Shown piece after piece: positions 59,678 to 64,000 of a stretch of DNA of 64,000 bases. Every line of letters starts with the position of its first letter. Positions within the stretch are counted from its first letter, which is position 1. Position numbers and translations under genes: made by a program. The notes under the pieces are model-generated. The model ran no database searches. It was not told the origin of the DNA and was given only the letters and a program-made list of their open reading frames with translations. Source of the stretch: Forficula auricularia (lineage: Eukaryota > Arthropoda > Insecta > Dermaptera > Forficulidae); the NCBI GenBank assembly GCA_024734495.1, contig JALMQS010000187.1, forward strand, positions 15,457,173 to 15,521,172, in the 5' to 3' direction.

Positions 59678-60000
59678 TAAATTTTGAATTTTTATTTAAA
59701 TCACACATAATTAATTATATTTATTTATTGAACACAAATAATACAATCAATATAACTTCGACGTTTTGATCGACTTATTCTGCTATCCTTCAACCCTTCT
59801 CAAGTATGAGCACTCCAAGCACTCCGAGTGCTCATGCTTAAGAAAGATAGCAGAATAAGTCTACCAAAACGTCTTAGTCCCCTATATTGTATTATTTGTT
59901 CGTGTTCAATAAATAAATATAATTAATTATGTGTGATTTAAATAAAAATTCAAATTTTAATCAAATTAATCACAAAAATAAAAGTTTCAACAGCTTCATT
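59678..60000. mobile_element. Penelope-like foldback with one-sided extension
   Basis: 15-bp exact duplication acaaataaattatat (59663-59677 and 60001-60015). Arms contain tcacacataattaattatat and its complement. The right side alone has a 40-nt extension (59961-60000). The central part differs from the others (gacttattctgctatc), so it is a different subfamily of similar architecture. Confidence 0.72.
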
Positions 60001-60030
60001 ACAAATAAATTATATATTTATACATTTACA

Positions 60031-60668
60031 TTAGGGTGGTCCTTATTTTGGGTATTTTCGAATTTTACGCGTGCAAGGGCTCATATGGTTTGAAATAAAT
60101 AAAAAAAATATCCCCCAAGTTTCAAGTCTCTATCTCAATTTTAACCTGTGCCTCAGAGCTATGCAGGTTTCCCATCTAAATAACATGGGGTTTTTGACAT
60201 TGAATGATCAATTTTTTATTCCGGCCAGAGTAATATTTCAAAAAATTTGAATCTCTGTAAACTTTACCCTTATAATGGTAGCTATCCTTCAGAGTTTTTT
60301 CAGATTTTTAGTTATTATAATTTTGGAGTTACAACTAGATAAAATACTGCCATATCTTAGTGTTAGTAAGTTATAGACTCCAAAATTATAATAGCTACAA
60401 ATCTGTAAAAATTCTGAAGGGTAGCTACTATTATAAGGATAAAATCTACAGAGTTTCAAATTTTTTAAACCATTACTTTGGCCCGAATAAAAAATTGATC
60501 GTTTAATGCCATGTTATTTAGATGGGAATCTTACATCGCTCTGAGGCACAGGTTAGAATTGAGATAGGGGCTTGAAACTTGGGGGATATTTTTTTTTATT
60601 TATTTCAAGCCATATGAGCCCTTGCACGCGTAAAAATTTGAAAATACCCAAAATAAGGGACACCCTAA
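60031..60668. mobile_element. Foldback element, AGGGTGGTCC family, copy 2
   Basis: Same structure as 46331-46969: ttagggtggtccttattttg and a right end reading aaaataagggacaccctaa. Again located in the TA-rich part of a Penelope-like repeat. Confidence 0.7.
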
Positions 60669-60689
60669 TATACATATTTATATAATGTA

Positions 60690-61396
60690 TATATTTATTT
60701 ACATCAAACAGAGGACAGCCTCATTGATTTCTCTTTATGGGGACTGGTTTGACTCCCCCATCCCCTCATGCTCATTTTTTCACTATTCTAATACGGTACT
60801 AACCCGATATCATTACTAAAAAACTCATTCAAAATACTAATGTTCAACTTAACAGCGCTTTCCTTTTCTAAAAAATAAGTTAATAATTTTTAATTGTTTG
60901 ATTTCACAAGCTTTTATAGCCCCAATTAAACGTTCTAGAAACAACTTCCTTTACTTCTATTTAGTTTTGACTTAACTCAACATTGATATGATAGCGATGG
61001 GCGATGTTTCCATATTTCAGAGCTTCACTCAATTTCCCCTTTTCTTAAAAATTTACTTTTGAATTCACCTTCGTTCTCCCCTTACAACAAGGTTTCCGTG
61101 ATCAATTTTCTTTATAACTCATTCACACTGTCATTAGGATAAATCAATGAGATATATTTTTATAATTTATTTATTAAAGACAATAGCTTCAAAGGTTTGA
61201 CCTTCATATCAGTCTTTTTAATTAGAAATATTCAGTTATTTCTCTCATTTACCTACATCCAATCGAATATTTGAATCTAATAACAGCTAGAATATTTCTA
61301 TTTAAAAAGATTGATGATGAAGTTCAAACATTCAAAACTATAGTCTCTAACAAATAAATTTTATACATCTATATAATATATCCACTGATTTATAGG
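60690..61396. repeat. Penelope-like repeat fragments
   Basis: 60696-60745 has catcaaacagaggacagcct as at 2430. 61140-61370 is a degenerate foldback with gcttcaaaggtttgacc and caaacattcaaaactatagt. No gene is seen between them. Confidence 0.4.
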
Positions 61397-61447
61397 TGTT
61401 GCAGTAAAAACCCGTTTTTAGTAAGAACGCATTCTTACTAGTTAAAA
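61397..61447. repeat. Left-end fragment of the TGTTGCAGTAAAA element
   Basis: Matches the first ~50 bp of 58299-58718 (tgttgcagtaaaaacccg, actagttaaa). The remainder is missing. 61450-61920 is AT-rich without a gene. Confidence 0.55.
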
Positions 61448-61923
61448 TATTATATACAAGAATTGCTCATTTAATAATATAAGATTTTAACCCTCTCTGC
61501 TAAAGTTTGGTTCTTCCTCTAATTCTTTTTTAATGTTTCATAGAGAATCCTAAGCATTTTAATCTTTGTCCATTGATTTTAATTTATATAATATATTATT
61601 ATTATTTATATTTCTATCATCATGGGTGGTTTTATAAAACGTTTTCTAATTCTAACACTAATTCTAAACTTTATTTTAATTCTCATATATTTCTTCTTAT
61701 TAACACTTTAAGATTTAATTAATACTTCCATGAATTTTTCAGCCCCACCTTATTTTTTTTTATTTCTTAATTCTTTCTTGAGTGAACATCGAAAAAATTA
61801 TTTATATATTTTTGTTTGGACAAAATGTCTGTTAGTTGGTTAGTTTGTGCGTTACCAAATTTTTGCGCCGATACTGATTAAATTTTTCTATTTTAAATAT
61901 TTTCAATTTATTTGAGACTAAAG

Positions 61924-61944
61924 TTTCGAAGGCCACATCTTCAG
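61924..61944 (-). other. CTGANGA-stem-GAAA motif (hammerhead-like)
   Basis: Minus strand CTGAAGA then tgtggccttc then GAAA; the stem is degraded. It marks another repeat relic of the foldback group. Confidence 0.25.
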
Positions 61945-62086
61945 ACTAAAAATAATTTCACATGGATGCAATTTCAGACTCAATTGAATTTACTTCTATC
62001 CTGAAGAAAGGAACTAGTTATTGACATAAGTAAATATCTTGTGAATAAAATTCTATTATTATTTTTGTGAAATATATATATAAGAC

Positions 62087-62872
62087 CATGGGCGTCCGCA
62101 AGGGAGGGGCAAGAGGGTGCACATGTCACCCCCCTGGGATCGAATAAAAAATTCTGTAACAGTCTTGACTTCCAGGCCGTTTAATGTACCGTATACTGTA
62201 TATGTTTTTCCAATTAACCTAGTTCTTTCACAAATGCAAAAATTCAAGAAGTCTTTGAAACTTGGTATATAAGTCATTAAAAGCATAATACGGATACTGC
62301 TAAAATTTGAAGACGATTTACCACACCAAACATGAAATAATTGTAATTAAAAATGGCATTTTTTACATAGGGTAGATAGGGGATGGGTGGGGATATGATC
62401 ATTATTTTTTTTTTCATTGATGGACTTTCACCATCTTGATGAAAAACTTATATTTCTTAGAATAATATATTCGGAGTAACTTAAAAAAAAATTGAAATTA
62501 TTTACCTCTTAGTTTAGATAAAAAACAAAAAAAATAAAAACATATTTGGGCGATTATTTTTAGTGGAGGGGATATAAGTACAATGGCTTGGAAACGATCC
62601 ATTCATAAAGAGAATATAGTAGTGTAAAAAGTACAGTCACGTTAAAAAACATAACCTAAAATTTTAGCACTGTTCATATTTATAGAGTGGTTACGAGGCT
62701 AAAACTTTTTGTGTGGATTGTTGCGAAAGAACTACCTTAAGCACTCCCTTACTATTCTACTTGTGAAAAAAATTAAATATTTAAATAAAAATACTTATAA
62801 TAATGTAATTAATTAGTTGTCTCTAAGCTTAGCCGCCCCTCCCCATTGAAGATTTTTGTGCGGACACCCCTC
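62087..62872. mobile_element. Probable TIR element with nested TTAA MITE
   Basis: The left end catgggcgtccgca and right end tgcggacacccctc are inverted repeats with mismatches. The next bases on both sides are also G/C-rich and complementary (gggaggggc, gcccctcccc). Flanks tataagac and tataaaag are a weak 8-bp match. The family A MITE 62218-62736 lies within. Confidence 0.45.
62218..62736. mobile_element. TTAA-flanked MITE, family A copy 3
   Basis: TTAA at 62214-62217 and 62737-62740. The left end is slightly changed (cctagttctttcaca) and the right end is ttgcgaaagaactacc. It shows the unoccupied LINE target caaatgcaaaaattcaagaa. Confidence 0.75.
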
Positions 62873-63117
62873 TATAAAAGACTAAAAATGAAAACATCTC
62901 TTCGTTTAACTTGAGTCTTTCAAAATTTAAACAGAATATACTATTTTTAATTTTTTTTCCTATAAATATTGTGATTGTATAACTTATATTTAGGGAAAAA
63001 TATGAAAAGGCTAGTTTCATATTTACAATAATAAAAAAAACATACAGCCACCGGAATAAAAAATGAATTAATTTTATTTTCAAAAACAAAAACTTTTCAA
63101 TTAATTTTATTTTATTA

Positions 63118-63982
63118 AGCCGGGCTCAGACGACTCGTATACTTGGCAAGAACACCAATATTTGCCTACTTGTATACCAGCTTTGTAAATAGCCATGGCA
63201 CAAGGAAGGTACTTTTTAAGGTATAAATGGGTGGGCACCTGACCTCAGTCGCGAGTTTTGTCCCTCACAGTGGAAGCCGTTGGCCCACAAAGTCAAAAAG
63301 TTGAATTTTTTAATTTTCCCAGATTTGCGGAAGGATTGACAATGCAATGAAAGAACTTGTATTTTTTATAAAATGTACCTTTTAATATCTTCACAAATTC
63401 GCTTCCTTTCTAAATTTGAATTTTTGTATTTTTCACTATTTTAATATTTTTTGCGTTACATACTAGTGTATACGACCAATATTTAGCACATATTTGATCA
63501 TACTGTAGACTCAGAGCCGGATTACGACAGGCGAGCTACCGAGCAAAACTGGGAAGCCGGTGAGCCTCACTTTTGTGTAGTCCTAATCTTTTTTGAACGT
63601 GGCACGCAAAAAATTACTAGTTTCCTCCCAGTGGAAATTTCTTAAAAAATGCCATGGCAAGCAGGGGGCTCACACGACGTCTACAGTTTACAAGTACCCC
63701 AGCACGAACATTTGGTTAAAAATCTTGACAATTGAATAGAATAGTGGGAGCCCGAATGAACAGTAAAGCAATAAAAGCAAAATTATTTGTGCATTTCGTT
63801 TGACAAGTATAGACATGTCTGTACTTAGCAAGCGTACAAATAATTGTGATCCCTTTGATTTTGACCATTTTTACCGACAGAAAATGGGAACGCGACGACT
63901 GACAAATAAACCACTTACACAACATGGCAATATATGCCAATAACAAATATTTGCCAAGTACACGATTCGTCTGAGCCCTGCT
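63118..63982. mobile_element. Harbinger-like TIR element
   Basis: The ends AGCCGGGCTCAGACGA and TCGTCTGAGCCCTGCT are flanked by TTA on both sides (63115-63117, 63983-63985). Subterminal cttggcaag and cttgccatgg/gccaagta modules recur. 865 bp with no transposase; the frame at 63716-63946 is not gene-like. Confidence 0.65.
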
Positions 63983-64000
63983 TTAGCAACGTTTCGATGT

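Noticed and set aside
62829..63089. 86-codon minus-strand frame
   Set aside because: Hydrophobic AT-rich composition; overlaps the right end of a TIR element; no domain.

Overview
The window is AT-rich, intron-bearing eukaryotic DNA, most likely from an insect or another arthropod. It has GT-AG introns of 1.8 to 17.5 kb, a dnr1/MYLIP-type gene, many short transposable elements and no prokaryotic gene organisation. I cannot name the species.

Two host genes are supported. (1) Five + strand exons (11802-12027, 29575-29771, 43341-43557, 45406-45660, 48386-48685) join in frame into the C-terminal ~397 residues of a FERM-RING E3 ubiquitin ligase of the MYLIP/IDOL family (Drosophila Dnr1). The first exons, coding the N-terminal part of the FERM domain, were not found and probably lie upstream of base 1. 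(2) One + strand exon at about 56301-56732 codes for a well-composed protein segment with two CxxC motifs. It ends in a splice donor, so its gene continues to the right. I do not recognise it.

Nearly everything else is mobile DNA, and target-site duplications (TSDs) can often be read directly. The families are: hAT-type MITEs with 8-bp TSDs, some carrying an internal 20-bp minisatellite; TTAA-flanked MITEs; TWA-flanked Harbinger-like MITEs; TA-flanked mariner-like MITEs; an internally deleted mariner just past the dnr1 stop codon; a 1.6-kb P-like element with 8-bp TSDs and a decayed THAP-domain ORF; 5'-truncated non-LTR retrotransposons; tRNA-derived SINEs; and many long foldback (inverted-repeat) elements.

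The most unusual signal is a set of foldback elements (15369-15624, 18532-19247, 47763-48183, 51847-52110, 59678-60000). Each has a 10-15 bp TSD and a 35-44 nt extension on one side only, as described for Penelope-like retroelements. Many foldbacks here also carry a recurrent CTGANGA-W-stem-GAAA motif that resembles a hammerhead-ribozyme core with one extra base.

Layout: 1-11.8 kb is repeats with the P-like element. 11.8-48.7 kb is dnr1 with repeat-filled introns. 48.8-56.3 kb is intergenic and transposon-rich. 56.3-56.7 kb is the unknown exon. 56.8-64 kb is a dense cluster of nested foldback elements, a TTAA MITE inside a larger TIR element, and a Harbinger-like element.
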